From assembly GCF_014200405.1 (NCBI RefSeq), contig NZ_JACHBQ010000001.1, positions 62,001 through 126,000 on the forward strand: a stretch of DNA of 64,000 bases, read 5' to 3'. This stretch comes from Cryobacterium roopkundense. GTDB taxonomy: Bacteria; Actinomycetota; Actinomycetes; Actinomycetales; Microbacteriaceae. Below the pieces are notes generated by a model. The model did no database searches. It was not told where the DNA came from and was given only the letters and a program-made list of their open reading frames with translations. This document shows, in pieces, positions 45,980-54,247 of the stretch; the stretch's first letter is position 1; every line of letters begins with the position of its first letter. The translations under genes and the position numbers were made by a program.

Positions 45980-47023
45980 ATGGTTGAAAGTGTGCGTCCA
46001 CTGAGCGAGCGGGTGTCTGCCCCGTTCGAGCTCGTCCTGCCCGAGCACTCCGATGTCGCCCTCTGGCGCGCGGCCACGCTCCAAGACATCGACCAGATCT
46101 GGCACCTCATGCAGGCCATGGGCCGTGTCGACCATCCGAATTACCTTGCCACCCGCGAAGAGGTCGCCGACGACTTCGGTTTTACCTTCTTCGACCCGGC
46201 AGTCGACTCCCTGCTCGGATTTTCCGCCGATGGCCTCCTCCTGGCCGTCGGCTTCGTCACCCTGTCTCCCGGCCAGCGCACCCTCGTGAAGTCCACGGTG
46301 GCCGGCGGTGTGCATCCCGAGTGGCGTGCTCGCGGAATCGGGCGAGTGCTGCTTGAGTGGCAGCTCGGTCGTGCGCGGCAGCAGCTCGCCTCTTCGCAGG
46401 CGACGCTGCCCGGGTGGATTCAGTCCTATGCCGACGAGCGTGCGCCCCAGTGTCACCGACTTCTCGAGCGGGCCGGGCTCACGGTGGCGCGGTACTTCGT
46501 GGAGTTGGAACGGGTGCTCGCCGATCCGATTCGGGACTTCGAGCTGGCCGGGGGCATCCGCTTGGCGCCGTATGCGCCCGACATGTCTGCGGCCGTGCAC
46601 ACCGCGCACGACGAGGCCTTCGCCGACCACTGGTCGAGCCAGCCGCTCAGCGACGAGACCTGGAATTCGTTCATCGCTGCGGAGACGTTTCGGCCCGACC
46701 TCTCGTTCGTCGTTTACGGAACTGATGCCGATGGTCACGAACACGTGGCCGGCTACCTGCTCAGCACGGTGAGTGAGGACGACTGGGAGGGTGCCGGATT
46801 CAGCAGCAGCTACATCGCGCTCGTGGGAGTGCTGCGGGAGTGGCGCGGACGCCACATTGCGCAGGCTCTTCTCGCCGCGCACCTCGAGGCGAGTCGGGCG
46901 GCCGGGCACCAGCGGGCGACCCTCGACGTGGACACGGACAGCCCCACCGGTGCCGTCGGTCTCTACACGGGCATGGGATTCGCTGCCGCGCACCGCGAGC
47001 TGGTCTTCACCGTCGAGTTCTAG
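45980..47023 (+). CDS. Double-GNAT N-acetyltransferase, unknown substrate (paralogue 2)
   Basis: The 347-residue protein has the same layout as its neighbour: RPLSERVSAP at the N-terminus, VHPEWRARGIGRVLL in the first GNAT domain and LREWRGRHIAQALLAAHLE in the second. Catalytic-loop residues are intact in both. It is probably a tandem duplicate that has diverged. Its stop abuts the next gene, so it may share a transcript with the epimerase-like protein. Confidence 0.85.
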   Translation: MVESVRPLSERVSAPFELVLPEHSDVALWRAATLQDIDQIWHLMQAMGRVDHPNYLATREEVADDFGFTFFDPAVDSLLGFSADGLLLAVGFVTLSPGQRTLVKSTVAGGVHPEWRARGIGRVLLEWQLGRARQQLASSQATLPGWIQSYADERAPQCHRLLERAGLTVARYFVELERVLADPIRDFELAGGIRLAPYAPDMSAAVHTAHDEAFADHWSSQPLSDETWNSFIAAETFRPDLSFVVYGTDADGHEHVAGYLLSTVSEDDWEGAGFSSSYIALVGVLREWRGRHIAQALLAAHLEASRAAGHQRATLDVDTDSPTGAVGLYTGMGFAAAHRELVFTVEF

Positions 47024-48046
47024 GTGGTTCAGGCAAACGAGCGGATGCCTCTGCGGGGTTCCCCGAGGCGCGTGCTCGTTCTCGGGGGCACGGCCTGGCT
47101 CGGCCACGAGATCGCGCGCCAGTTGGTGTCCCGCGGCGACGAGGTGACCTGCCTGGCGCGAGGCACGAGCGGTGGCGTGCCCGCCGGGGCGAATTTCGTG
47201 GCCGCGGATCGTATGTCGCCGACGGCATACGAGGCAGTGCGGTTTCGGGACTGGGATGAGGTGATCGAGTTGTCGTACGACCTGTCGTCCGTGGGGCCGG
47301 CCATCCACGCTCTCGCCGAACGCACCACGCACTGGACGCTGGTGTCGAGCGTCTCCGTATATGCCTCCAATGCTGAACCCGGCGCTGATGAGACGTCTGA
47401 GCTGGTCGCACCCGTGGACCTCAGCGATTATGCGCAGGCCAAAGTGGCGGCCGAACGCCGAACACTCGGGGCACTAGGTGACCGGTTGCTCGTTGTACGG
47501 CCGGGGCTCATCGCGGGCCCGGGCGACGGCAGCGACCGGTTCGGATACTGGGTGGCTCGACTCGCCCTCGCAGGGTCGGGCACGGTGCTCACGCCCGAAT
47601 GCGCAGATCGGTCCGTTCAGGTCATCGACGTACGGGACCTGGCGAGCTGGCTGATCTCGGCCGGGGCTGAGGGCGTGGTGGGTGTCGTCAACGCGGTGGG
47701 CGACGTGCATGGCCTGTCGGAGACGCTCACCCTGGCGGCGGAGGTCGCCCAGTTCGAGGGGCGACTCGTGGCGGCGGCCGACGACTGGCTCAGAACTCAG
47801 GGCGTGAACTATTGGGCTGGCCCGCACTCCCTGCCGCTGTGGCTGCCGCACTCCGATGCCGCCTTCTCGCAGCGGAGCAACTCGGCGTTCGTGGCCGCCG
47901 GCGGCACACTGCGTGGTCTCAGGGAAACGCTGGTCGATGTCTGGGAAGACGAGACTGCGCGTGGGCTCGACCGCGGCCGTCGCGCCGGCCTCACTCGATC
48001 CGAGGAACTCGAGCTGTTGAATCAGCTTGCCGCTTCTGCCCCGTAG
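47024..48046 (+). CDS. NAD-dependent epimerase/reductase-like protein
   Basis: The 340-residue protein starts with GTG directly after the preceding stop. VLVLGGTAWLGHEIA is a nucleotide-binding motif of extended SDR type; YAQAK is the active-site Tyr-x-x-x-Lys and VSSVSVYA the preceding strand. The C-terminal half has no diagnostic motif. The substrate is unknown. Coupling to the acetyltransferases suggests a shared small-molecule pathway, but that is only inference. Confidence 0.82.
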   Translation: MVQANERMPLRGSPRRVLVLGGTAWLGHEIARQLVSRGDEVTCLARGTSGGVPAGANFVAADRMSPTAYEAVRFRDWDEVIELSYDLSSVGPAIHALAERTTHWTLVSSVSVYASNAEPGADETSELVAPVDLSDYAQAKVAAERRTLGALGDRLLVVRPGLIAGPGDGSDRFGYWVARLALAGSGTVLTPECADRSVQVIDVRDLASWLISAGAEGVVGVVNAVGDVHGLSETLTLAAEVAQFEGRLVAAADDWLRTQGVNYWAGPHSLPLWLPHSDAAFSQRSNSAFVAAGGTLRGLRETLVDVWEDETARGLDRGRRAGLTRSEELELLNQLAASAP

Positions 48047-48086
48047 CGACGACGGCCGCGACAGGTTATCCAACGTATTTTGGAAG

Positions 48087-48121
48087 GAAAGCTTTCGAAA
48101 GGATTTTTTTGAGGCTAGAGT
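48087..48121 (+). promoter_or_regulatory. ArsR-type promoter with palindrome
   Basis: GAAAGCTTTC (48087-48096) is a perfect palindrome near the expected -35, and TAGAGT (48116-48121) lies 6 nt before the ATG at 48128. The palindrome is a candidate autoregulatory operator. Confidence 0.4.
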
Positions 48122-48127
48122 GAGCGC

Positions 48128-48787
48128 ATGAACAGCGCTGACGAGAGTCCGGAACGACGTCAACCCGACGCGGATGTCGTGACTGAGGCATCCGCTTTGG
48201 CGGCCCTTGCGCACCCGCTGCGCCTTCGGGTGCTGGGGCTCCTCCGCATCTATGGCCCGTCAACGGCAACCCGGCTCGCAGCGAAGTGCGACACATCGCC
48301 GGCCCTAATTAGTTACCATCTCAGGACACTCGCGGAGGCGTCCTTCATCGTGGCCGCGACTCCGGACGACCTGGCGGGGTTGAGCACGCATGGGCGCGAT
48401 CGATGGTGGAAGGCGGCGGCCCGCACCACATTCACCAAGACCCCGCCGGAGCACGACCCAGCCGCCTTGGCCGCACACGACGACTTCGCCGCGGCAGTGT
48501 TGGCGCTTTACACGGACCGGGCCCGCTCCTGGCTCGGCGCACAGCATAAATGGTCGCGTGATTGGCAGGAGGCAAGCACTTTCAGTGACGCCTCACTGCT
48601 CCTGACCGCCGACGAGACGCGTGAGCTCAAGAGCGAGATGGCCGAGCTCCTCGGCCGCTACCGCCGGCAGAAACCCAGTGCCCGCCCGGGCGCTGGCTCT
48701 GCGCCCGTGGGGGCCGCGCTGGTTGCCGCCCAATTCCTGATCTTTCCCGACCCGGAGCAGGACCCGCCCCACGACACCGTGGCATGA
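48128..48787 (+). CDS. ArsR-family transcriptional regulator
   Basis: The 219-residue protein has a winged HTH at about residues 22-85 (ALAHPLRLRVLGLL, then TSPALISYHLRTLAEA). The C-terminal part is longer than in metal-sensing ArsR proteins and no clustered Cys or His is visible, so it probably senses something other than metal. It overlaps the MFS gene by 4 nt and very likely controls it. Confidence 0.88.
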   Translation: MNSADESPERRQPDADVVTEASALAALAHPLRLRVLGLLRIYGPSTATRLAAKCDTSPALISYHLRTLAEASFIVAATPDDLAGLSTHGRDRWWKAAARTTFTKTPPEHDPAALAAHDDFAAAVLALYTDRARSWLGAQHKWSRDWQEASTFSDASLLLTADETRELKSEMAELLGRYRRQKPSARPGAGSAPVGAALVAAQFLIFPDPEQDPPHDTVA

Positions 48788-49776
48788 GCGAACATCCTCG
48801 CCTCGCCCTGTCGGCCGTGCTCACGGCACATGCTCTCTCGCAAACCGGTAACGCGATCACTGTGCTCGCCACACCCTTCTATGTCTTGGCTCAGGGCGGC
48901 ACGGGCGTTGAGGTCGGGATCGCCGCCACGTTCGCCACGGTCCCTATTGTTCTCGGTGGCCCTCTGGGCGGGGCCTTGGTCGATCGCGTCGGGCACAGGC
49001 TTTCGAGCGTCATAGCGGATGCAGCGAGCGGCGCGACCCTGGCGGCCATCGCCATTCTGGCCGCGACCGATAATTTGCCGTTCTGGGGATTCCTGCTGCT
49101 GATCTTTCTCAGCGGGCTGCTGGATACCCCGGGCAACACCGCGCGCCACGTTCTGCTGCCCACTCTCGCGATGGCGAACCGAATACCTCTGGAACGCGCC
49201 GTCGGGTTTGCGACGGGGGTCGAACGGGCCGCGATGCTCATTGGAGCGCCACTGGGAGGGGTTCTGGTGAGCGTTCTTGGACCTGCAGTGGCCTTCGGCA
49301 CTACTGCCCTCAACTTCGTCGCAGCCGCGGCCTTGGTCCTGCTGTGTGTGCCGCGGCCAGACAGGAGCAGCTTTGACGACCTCGGCGCGGGGGAGGGCGT
49401 CGTTCATCGGACCTCCTATTGGCAGGATCTCGGAGAAGGATTCAGGTTCGTATACAGCAATCCGTTGTTGCGGCTGATTATTCTCGTCGTCTTTCTCACG
49501 AACCTTCTGGATGCCGCTCGGTTCTCGGTTCTCCTGCCGATTCACTCGACGGCTTACCTTCAGGGAGCTGTTGCGGTGGGCCTTCTTACGGGAGCGCTTG
49601 GCGGAGGAGCCCTCATCGGTTCGCTCCTGTACGGATTCTTCGGCCAGAGGTGGCGGCGGAGGCCCCTGTTCATTGCGGCGTTCGCGATCACGGGAGGCCC
49701 GCTTTCAGCCGCTCTCGCGTTGCAGGCGCCTCTGGTGAATATTGGCTTCCGAGGGAGCCGGGGGTGGTGCCTGTGA
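48784..49776 (+). pseudogene. MFS transporter, 5' part, interrupted by IS21
   Basis: The frame encodes about 320 residues of an MFS transporter, including the TM2-3 loop motif GGPLGGALVDRVGHR. It then runs into unrelated sequence after LQAPLVNI and stops at 49776. The C-terminal two or three helices resume in a different place at 52303. The full gene would be about 430 residues. It is coupled to the ArsR gene. Export of drugs or metabolites is typical, but the substrate is unknown and the gene is probably inactive. Confidence 0.85.
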
Positions 49777-49850
49777 AGGCCGCTGTACCAAACCATGAAT
49801 CGTGTCGTTCAGAGCCACAGTTGGTGTTGTTGAGAGCCACCTGAAAAGCT

Positions 49851-49883
49851 CCTTCCATCACGTGAGGGCCACGTGGTGGAAGG
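49851..49883 (+). promoter_or_regulatory. Hairpin covering istA ribosome binding region
   Basis: CCTTCCATCACGTG and CACGTGGTGGAAGG pair (one G-T) around AGGGC. The downstream arm contains GGAAGG of the istA ribosome binding site (AAGGAG), so transcripts entering from outside would hide it. Confidence 0.55.
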
Positions 49884-49893
49884 AGTACCGGTA

Positions 49894-51447
49894 ATGGTAC
49901 GGAAGATCAAGGCGAAACTCGTCTTGCAGTTACGCAACCAAGGCTTGTCGGGCAGAGCGATCGCGTCGGCGCAGGGCATCGCCCGCAATAGCGTCCAGAC
50001 CGTGCTCGAGACGGCGGACAGGCTCGGCCTCGGCTGGGACGACGTCGAGGAGATGCCGGAGGCCGAGGTCTATACGGTGTTGTTTCCCGGCCGTGGAGTG
50101 CACGAGTCCGTGTTCGCGCAGCCGGATTGGGGGCGGGTGCACACCGAACTAGCCCGGGTCGGGGTGACGTTGAAGCTGCTGCACCAAGAGTACGTCGACA
50201 CATCGGGTCAGGCGCAGGCGGTGATGAGCTATGACCGGTTCTGTCGGCTCTATGGCGACTTCGCTGCCGTCTCGGGCGCGACGTCGCGCGTGGGTCACAA
50301 GGCCGGCCGCAGCATCGAGGTTGACTGGTCTGGGCCCACGATGCAGCTGCTGGACCCGACGACGGGCGAGATCTCAAAGGTGTATTTGTTCGTCGCGTGC
50401 CTGCCGTTCAGCCGATACGCCTTCGTGGAGGCCACGTTGGATATGCGGCAGGAGTCGTGGCTGCGCGCCCACGTGGCGATGTTTTCCTTCTTCGGCGGCA
50501 GCGTCCCGCGCCTGGTCCCCGACAACCTGAAGACTGGGGTGATCTCTCACCCTCGAGAGGGAGAGGTCGTTCTCAACGACGCCTACCGTGAGATGGCTGC
50601 GCACTACTCTGCCGCGGTGCTGCCGGGCCGCGTCCGGGCACCTAAGGACAAGGCGAGCGTTGAGAACACAGTTTCGCATGTCGCGACCTGGGTCATCGCT
50701 AGCCTCAGGCAGGAGCAGTTCACATCCCTGCCCGAGCTGCGGGTCCGGATCTACGAGCAAATCGATGCTTACAACCGCCAGCCGTTCCAGAAACGGGACG
50801 GGTCCCGGTTGAGTGTCTTCACCGCCGAGGAGAAGCCGTTGATGCAACCGTTACCGGCGGCCCCGTTCGAGATCAGCACGTGGACCTACAAGCGCAAAGT
50901 GAACAAGAACGCTCACGTGGTCTGGGCGAGGAACTTCTACTCCGTTCCGTTCCGCCACATCGGCGCTCAGGTCGACCTTCGCGTCACGGACACGATGCTG
51001 GAGGTCTATCGCAACGACGAACGCTTGACCAGTCACCTGCTGCTGCCAGCAAGCACGACGAACCAGCATCAGACAAACGACGCGGACCTGCCCGAGGGCC
51101 GCAGCTTTCAGGCCTGGGATCGGACCCGGATCGACGAGTGGGCGGCCCGGATGGGACCTGCCACGGTCACAGTGATCGGGAAGATCTTTGAAGCTGCGTC
51201 GATCGAGGAGGCCGGTTACGACCCGGCGTTGGCAGTGTTGCGGCTGTCACGCCGGTTCTCGCCGACTCGGGTCGAGGCCGCCTGCGCACTGGCCTTGCGA
51301 GGTCCGATCCGCTCGCCGAGGTATGCGCACCTTCGGCCGATCCTCGACACCGGACAAGACAAAACTGGCCACGTCCCTGACAAGCCGGAACCCGATGACG
51401 GTGGCTACGTCCGCGGCAGCGCCTACTACGCCGGAGGCACCCGATGA
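49894..51447 (+). CDS. istA: IS21-family transposase IstA
   Basis: The 517-residue protein starts at ATG 49894, 7 nt after AAGGAG. An N-terminal HTH (LSGRAIASAQGIARNSVQTVLE) precedes an RNase-H-like catalytic core with Asp144 (EVDWSG), Asp210 (VPDNLK) and Glu257 (KASVENTV). A C-terminal beta-barrel region follows. It cuts and joins the IS ends with help from IstB. The frame is intact. The stop overlaps istB by 4 nt. Confidence 0.94.
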   Translation: MVRKIKAKLVLQLRNQGLSGRAIASAQGIARNSVQTVLETADRLGLGWDDVEEMPEAEVYTVLFPGRGVHESVFAQPDWGRVHTELARVGVTLKLLHQEYVDTSGQAQAVMSYDRFCRLYGDFAAVSGATSRVGHKAGRSIEVDWSGPTMQLLDPTTGEISKVYLFVACLPFSRYAFVEATLDMRQESWLRAHVAMFSFFGGSVPRLVPDNLKTGVISHPREGEVVLNDAYREMAAHYSAAVLPGRVRAPKDKASVENTVSHVATWVIASLRQEQFTSLPELRVRIYEQIDAYNRQPFQKRDGSRLSVFTAEEKPLMQPLPAAPFEISTWTYKRKVNKNAHVVWARNFYSVPFRHIGAQVDLRVTDTMLEVYRNDERLTSHLLLPASTTNQHQTNDADLPEGRSFQAWDRTRIDEWAARMGPATVTVIGKIFEAASIEEAGYDPALAVLRLSRRFSPTRVEAACALALRGPIRSPRYAHLRPILDTGQDKTGHVPDKPEPDDGGYVRGSAYYAGGTR

Positions 51448-52193
51448 GTCCGCTGGACACAGAGACCAAGCGCAAGCTGCGGGAGATGAATGCTGGCGAG
51501 TTGCTCGCGGCGATCGACACCCAAGACGAGACGCTGAGCATCAGTTTGTCGTTTGAAGAGCGGGTCCGGTTGGTCGTCGATGACGCCTACTCCGCCTTCA
51601 CGCACTCGAAGGTCGCCGGGCTGATCCGGCGGGCGGGGTTGCGTTATCCCAACGCGGATCTCCGCCGCATCGACCTGCTCGACGAGCGGGGCTTGAACCG
51701 GCAGCTGCTGGCCCAGCTCGGGACGTGTTCGTTCGTTGCCCGGCAGCAGAACGTTGTGTTTCAGGGGTTCACCGGATCGGGGAAGTCGTATTTGGGCTGC
51801 GCGATCGCCAAACGCGCTTGCGAGCATCGCATCCGCGCTCATTACGTCCGCATGCCCGACCTCGAGGAAGCCTGGGTGGCCGCCCAAGACACCACCGGCG
51901 GCAGCGGGAAGTTCTTGCGCAAATATGCTTCCTTCACCCTGCTCGTCATTGATGAATGGTTGCTTGACCGCCCGACGGAATCGATGCGCGGCATGCTGCT
52001 TGAGCTGATGGAACGTCGCTATGGCGAGAGCTCGACGGTGTTCTGCACCCAGTATCAGCAGAAGGACTGGCACCAGCGACTCGGCTCCGGGGTTCACGCC
52101 GACGCGATCATGGACCGCATCATCCACAACACTGTCTGGGTCGAGACCGGCACCTACAACATGAGAGAGCAAGCGGCCCTCACCAGCGCCTAA
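51444..52193 (+). CDS. istB: IS21-family ATP-binding helper IstB
   Basis: The 249-residue AAA+ protein has Walker A FTGSGKSYLGC and Walker B LLVIDEWLLD. IstB is the ATP-dependent regulator that remodels target DNA for IstA. It is full length. A 13-bp inverted repeat (52205-52245) follows the stop. Confidence 0.94.
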   Translation: MSPLDTETKRKLREMNAGELLAAIDTQDETLSISLSFEERVRLVVDDAYSAFTHSKVAGLIRRAGLRYPNADLRRIDLLDERGLNRQLLAQLGTCSFVARQQNVVFQGFTGSGKSYLGCAIAKRACEHRIRAHYVRMPDLEEAWVAAQDTTGGSGKFLRKYASFTLLVIDEWLLDRPTESMRGMLLELMERRYGESSTVFCTQYQQKDWHQRLGSGVHADAIMDRIIHNTVWVETGTYNMREQAALTSA

Positions 52194-52204
52194 CGAACCG
52201 GCGA

Positions 52205-52245
52205 AGAGAGCCAGTGGCTCCCAGCCGGACCACCACTGGCTCTCT
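52205..52245 (+). terminator. Hairpin after istB
   Basis: AGAGAGCCAGTGG and CCACTGGCTCTCT are perfect 13-bp arms with a 15-nt loop. It overlaps the innermost IS terminal repeat and may end the IS transcript. Confidence 0.6.
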
Positions 52246-52302
52246 TCCGCACGAACGGTGGCTCTGAACCGCACGATCGGGTGGCTCTCAAGGCATCAAA
52301 TA

Positions 52303-52614
52303 CTCACTCTGGTCGTGCTCGTCGTGCTCGCAGCTTTCGTGGGGCTGGCTGCAGGGATTATCAACCCGATCATTGGGGTGCTCCAACTCCAGCTGGCCCC
52401 GCCTGCGATGCGGGCGCGTGTGCACAGTCTGATGGTCGCGGGATGCTGGGCGGGCATCCCCATTGGCGCGCTTCTCGGGGGCATTGCGGTCGAAACTCTC
52501 GGCCTGACAGCCTCCTTCGTGATCGTCGGAGTCGTCTACGTGCTGGTATCCCTCGCCCCGCTCACTGGCGGCGCATGGAAGGGCATGGGGCCGTTTCGGC
52601 CTGATGCTCGGTAG
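52303..52614 (+). pseudogene. MFS transporter, 3' part
   Basis: About 104 codons encode the last membrane segments (LTLVVLVVLAAFVGLAAGI, then IPIGALLGGIAVETLG) and the end of the MFS gene that begins at 48784. There is no start site; the frame is open back into the IS end. It completes the missing C-terminus of the 5' fragment. Confidence 0.85.
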
Positions 52615-52628
52615 AAGTGACCAGCGGC

Positions 52629-53051
52629 TTAGCGGCCGGGTGTCGTCCAAGGGTCGATGAGGTCGATACCGAGCCCCTGAAAGTCCTTGATGTTTCTCAT
52701 TGCCAGGGTGGCCCCTCGAGTCTGGCAGATAGCGGCGATCATGCCGTCCTCGACGCTCAGCGGGTGCCCGGCTGCCCGGCGAGACTCCTGCAATGCAGCG
52801 TAGGTGCGGGCCGCGTGTTCATCGTAGGGGAGCACCTGTTCACGGTAAAGAGCGAGGGTTTGTTCGATGGCCGACATCAAGCCATCGCGACGGTGACCGG
52901 GGGGCAGGAGGCGAACGCCGGTCAAGATCTCGCCGACGGTGATCGACGTGAGGGCAAGATCCTCGTTCACGTGGCCCAGCCAGAAAAGTACAGCGGTGTC
53001 CGGGCGAGATCTCAGCGGCTCAGATAGGACGTTCGTGTCCAGAATGATCAC
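52629..53051 (-). CDS. vapC: PIN-domain toxin, VapC/FitB type
   Basis: The 140-residue protein begins MIILDTNVLSE with Asp5, has a second acidic site at GEILTG, and carries the third in VEDGMIAA. These are the Mg-binding residues of PIN RNases. It is encoded just after its antitoxin with a 4-nt overlap. The likely role is as an RNA-cleaving toxin of a type II pair; VapC and FitB are alternative names. Confidence 0.9.
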   Translation of the reverse strand: MIILDTNVLSEPLRSRPDTAVLFWLGHVNEDLALTSITVGEILTGVRLLPPGHRRDGLMSAIEQTLALYREQVLPYDEHAARTYAALQESRRAAGHPLSVEDGMIAAICQTRGATLAMRNIKDFQGLGIDLIDPWTTPGR

Positions 53052-53275
53052 GTCAAGTCCACGTCCTGTGGGACAGATCGGGCCGGCACCGGAAGTTCGT
53101 CCACTGCGTGTTCAGCTGCCATCGTGAGCCACGCAGCGGCGAAGTCGCCGCCAACGACTGCGGCACTGAGAATCGCCCGGGCCTCGGCCTCCATCGATTG
53201 GTTGTGGGCAGCGGCCCGAAGCTTGAGTCGGCGTTGTACTTCGTCATCGAGGTTGCGCACTGTTATGACCGCCAT
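53048..53275 (-). CDS. vapB: FitA/VapB-type antitoxin
   Basis: The 75-residue protein begins MAVITVRNLDDEVQRRLKLR, the ribbon-helix-helix fold of FitA-type antitoxins, followed by SMEAEARAIL. The C-terminal part would wrap the toxin. It overlaps the toxin gene by 4 nt. GAGAAGC precedes the ATG. Confidence 0.9.
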   Translation of the reverse strand: MAVITVRNLDDEVQRRLKLRAAAHNQSMEAEARAILSAAVVGGDFAAAWLTMAAEHAVDELPVPARSVPQDVDLT

Positions 53276-53294
53276 CTGCTTCTCCTTGCTCCAG

Positions 53295-53311
53295 TGCTGT
53301 CAATGCTGTCA
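53295..53311 (-). promoter_or_regulatory. Candidate antitoxin operator
   Basis: Two direct copies of TGCTGTCA (TGACAGCA on the coding strand), one base apart, lie 19-36 nt upstream of the antitoxin ATG. RHH antitoxins commonly bind such repeats to repress their operon. Confidence 0.4.
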
Positions 53312-53440
53312 TTTCACGAATTCCTGAACAGGGGCCTTCTGCACTGGGACCTGTGTCGGGCAGGCGCGAGGCGTGCGATTACGGCGGCAGTACATTCGTC
53401 AGCGGCGAGCACTTAGCAGGCTTGAAGGCCCAAATTCGCT

Positions 53441-53947
53441 CTAGAGTGCCTTGACCATCTCGAGTTCGTTGGTGCTGGGATCGAGATTGTAGGGAATGGT
53501 CTCGCCGGTGGCGGAGAATCCCCGGTGCTCGTATGCCGCGATCGCGCGGGCGTTGTGTTCGTGAACGTGGAGGGTGAGACGACGGCCCTCGGTGGCCGCC
53601 CACGTCTCGACGGCGGTCAGGAGAGCATCCGTTACTCCGGCATCGCGGCCCCGGGAGTCCGGCGTCACGTAAACGCCCACGAGGAGGGCGCCGACGGTCG
53701 GGTCAACGTAACCGGCCATCGTTCCGATCCAGTGCCCGGAGGCGTTGATTGCCACAACAGCGGTGCCGTGCTCGGCGCTGCCGCGTCGGCCACGCATGCG
53801 CCACTCGGCCTCGTCGCAACCGAGAGCCTCGTCGAGACTCTCCATGTAGGCGGTGGGCGTGTCCCGAATCATCTCCAGGCGCAGGTCGCGAACCTCGCGC
53901 CAGTCGGCGTCAACGGTGGGTCGGAGGGAAAACGTCTGAGTGGTCAC
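53441..53947 (-). CDS. GNAT-family N-acetyltransferase
   Basis: The 168-residue protein has the GNAT fold: LRPTVDADWREVRDLRLEMI at the N-terminus, VYVTPDSRGRDAGVTDALL as the acetyl-CoA loop region, and NARAIAAYEHRGF as motif B. The loop has RGRDAGV where RGRGIG is more common. The substrate is unknown. It is unrelated in detail to the double-GNAT pair. Confidence 0.88.
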   Translation of the reverse strand: MTTQTFSLRPTVDADWREVRDLRLEMIRDTPTAYMESLDEALGCDEAEWRMRGRRGSAEHGTAVVAINASGHWIGTMAGYVDPTVGALLVGVYVTPDSRGRDAGVTDALLTAVETWAATEGRRLTLHVHEHNARAIAAYEHRGFSATGETIPYNLDPSTNELEMVKAL

Positions 53948-54247
53948 CCATTCGAGCCTAGCTCTCGAGTGTGAATGGTGGGTCCGAAGTTACGCTCTGG
54001 GGCCGGGAAGGCAGTGTCTGGCTACGCAACGAGCCCCATTTTCTTCCCGCGGCGCGGCGTACCGGATCGCGCAAATGAATCCCCTTTACGATTTCAGTGA
54101 GATAGCGATTGCTCCATTGCAGACGGTCATGCGCCACTTAGATATGGGCATCTCACTGAAATCGTAAGGGGGAAATGAATTCGATTTTCTGCCAGACTTT
54201 CATGACATTTCCTCGTCTTATTGTTCTATTGGTGGGAGAATGGGGGC
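53948..54247. other. Intergenic region holding a MITE-like element
   Basis: This 300-bp gap between divergent GNAT and DUF222 genes has no convincing gene. Its main content is the 92-bp element at 54081-54172. GGGAGAATGGGGGC before 54248 serves as the ribosome binding region of the DUF222 gene. Confidence 0.6.
54073..54180. mobile_element. MITE-like element (54081-54172) with 8-bp target duplications
   Basis: Terminal inverted repeats of 23 bp begin CCCCTTTACGATTTCAGTGA on the left and CCCCCTTACGATTTCAGTGA on the right (minus strand); they differ at one position. They enclose 46 bp without coding capacity. AAATGAAT flanks both sides directly (54073-54080 and 54173-54180), the mark of transposition with an 8-bp duplication. 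No transposase with these ends is in the window. I do not recognise the family. Confidence 0.85.

Larger units (their letters stand above)
49750..52300 (+). mobile_element. IS21-family insertion sequence
   Basis: istA and istB are flanked by multiple related terminal repeats. The left block (49798-49840) reads AATCGTGTCGTTCAGAGCC onward, and the right block (52236-52290), read on the minus strand, has GATCGTGCGGTTCAGAGCC followed by a further GAGAGCC unit. The repeats lie in opposite orientation at the two ends, as in IS21. The exact tips and the target duplication could not be fixed: the MFS frame is lost between about 49750 and 49776, so the left end may lie upstream of the repeat block. 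Total is about 2.5 kb, usual for this family. Both genes look intact, so the element may be recent. Confidence 0.85.
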
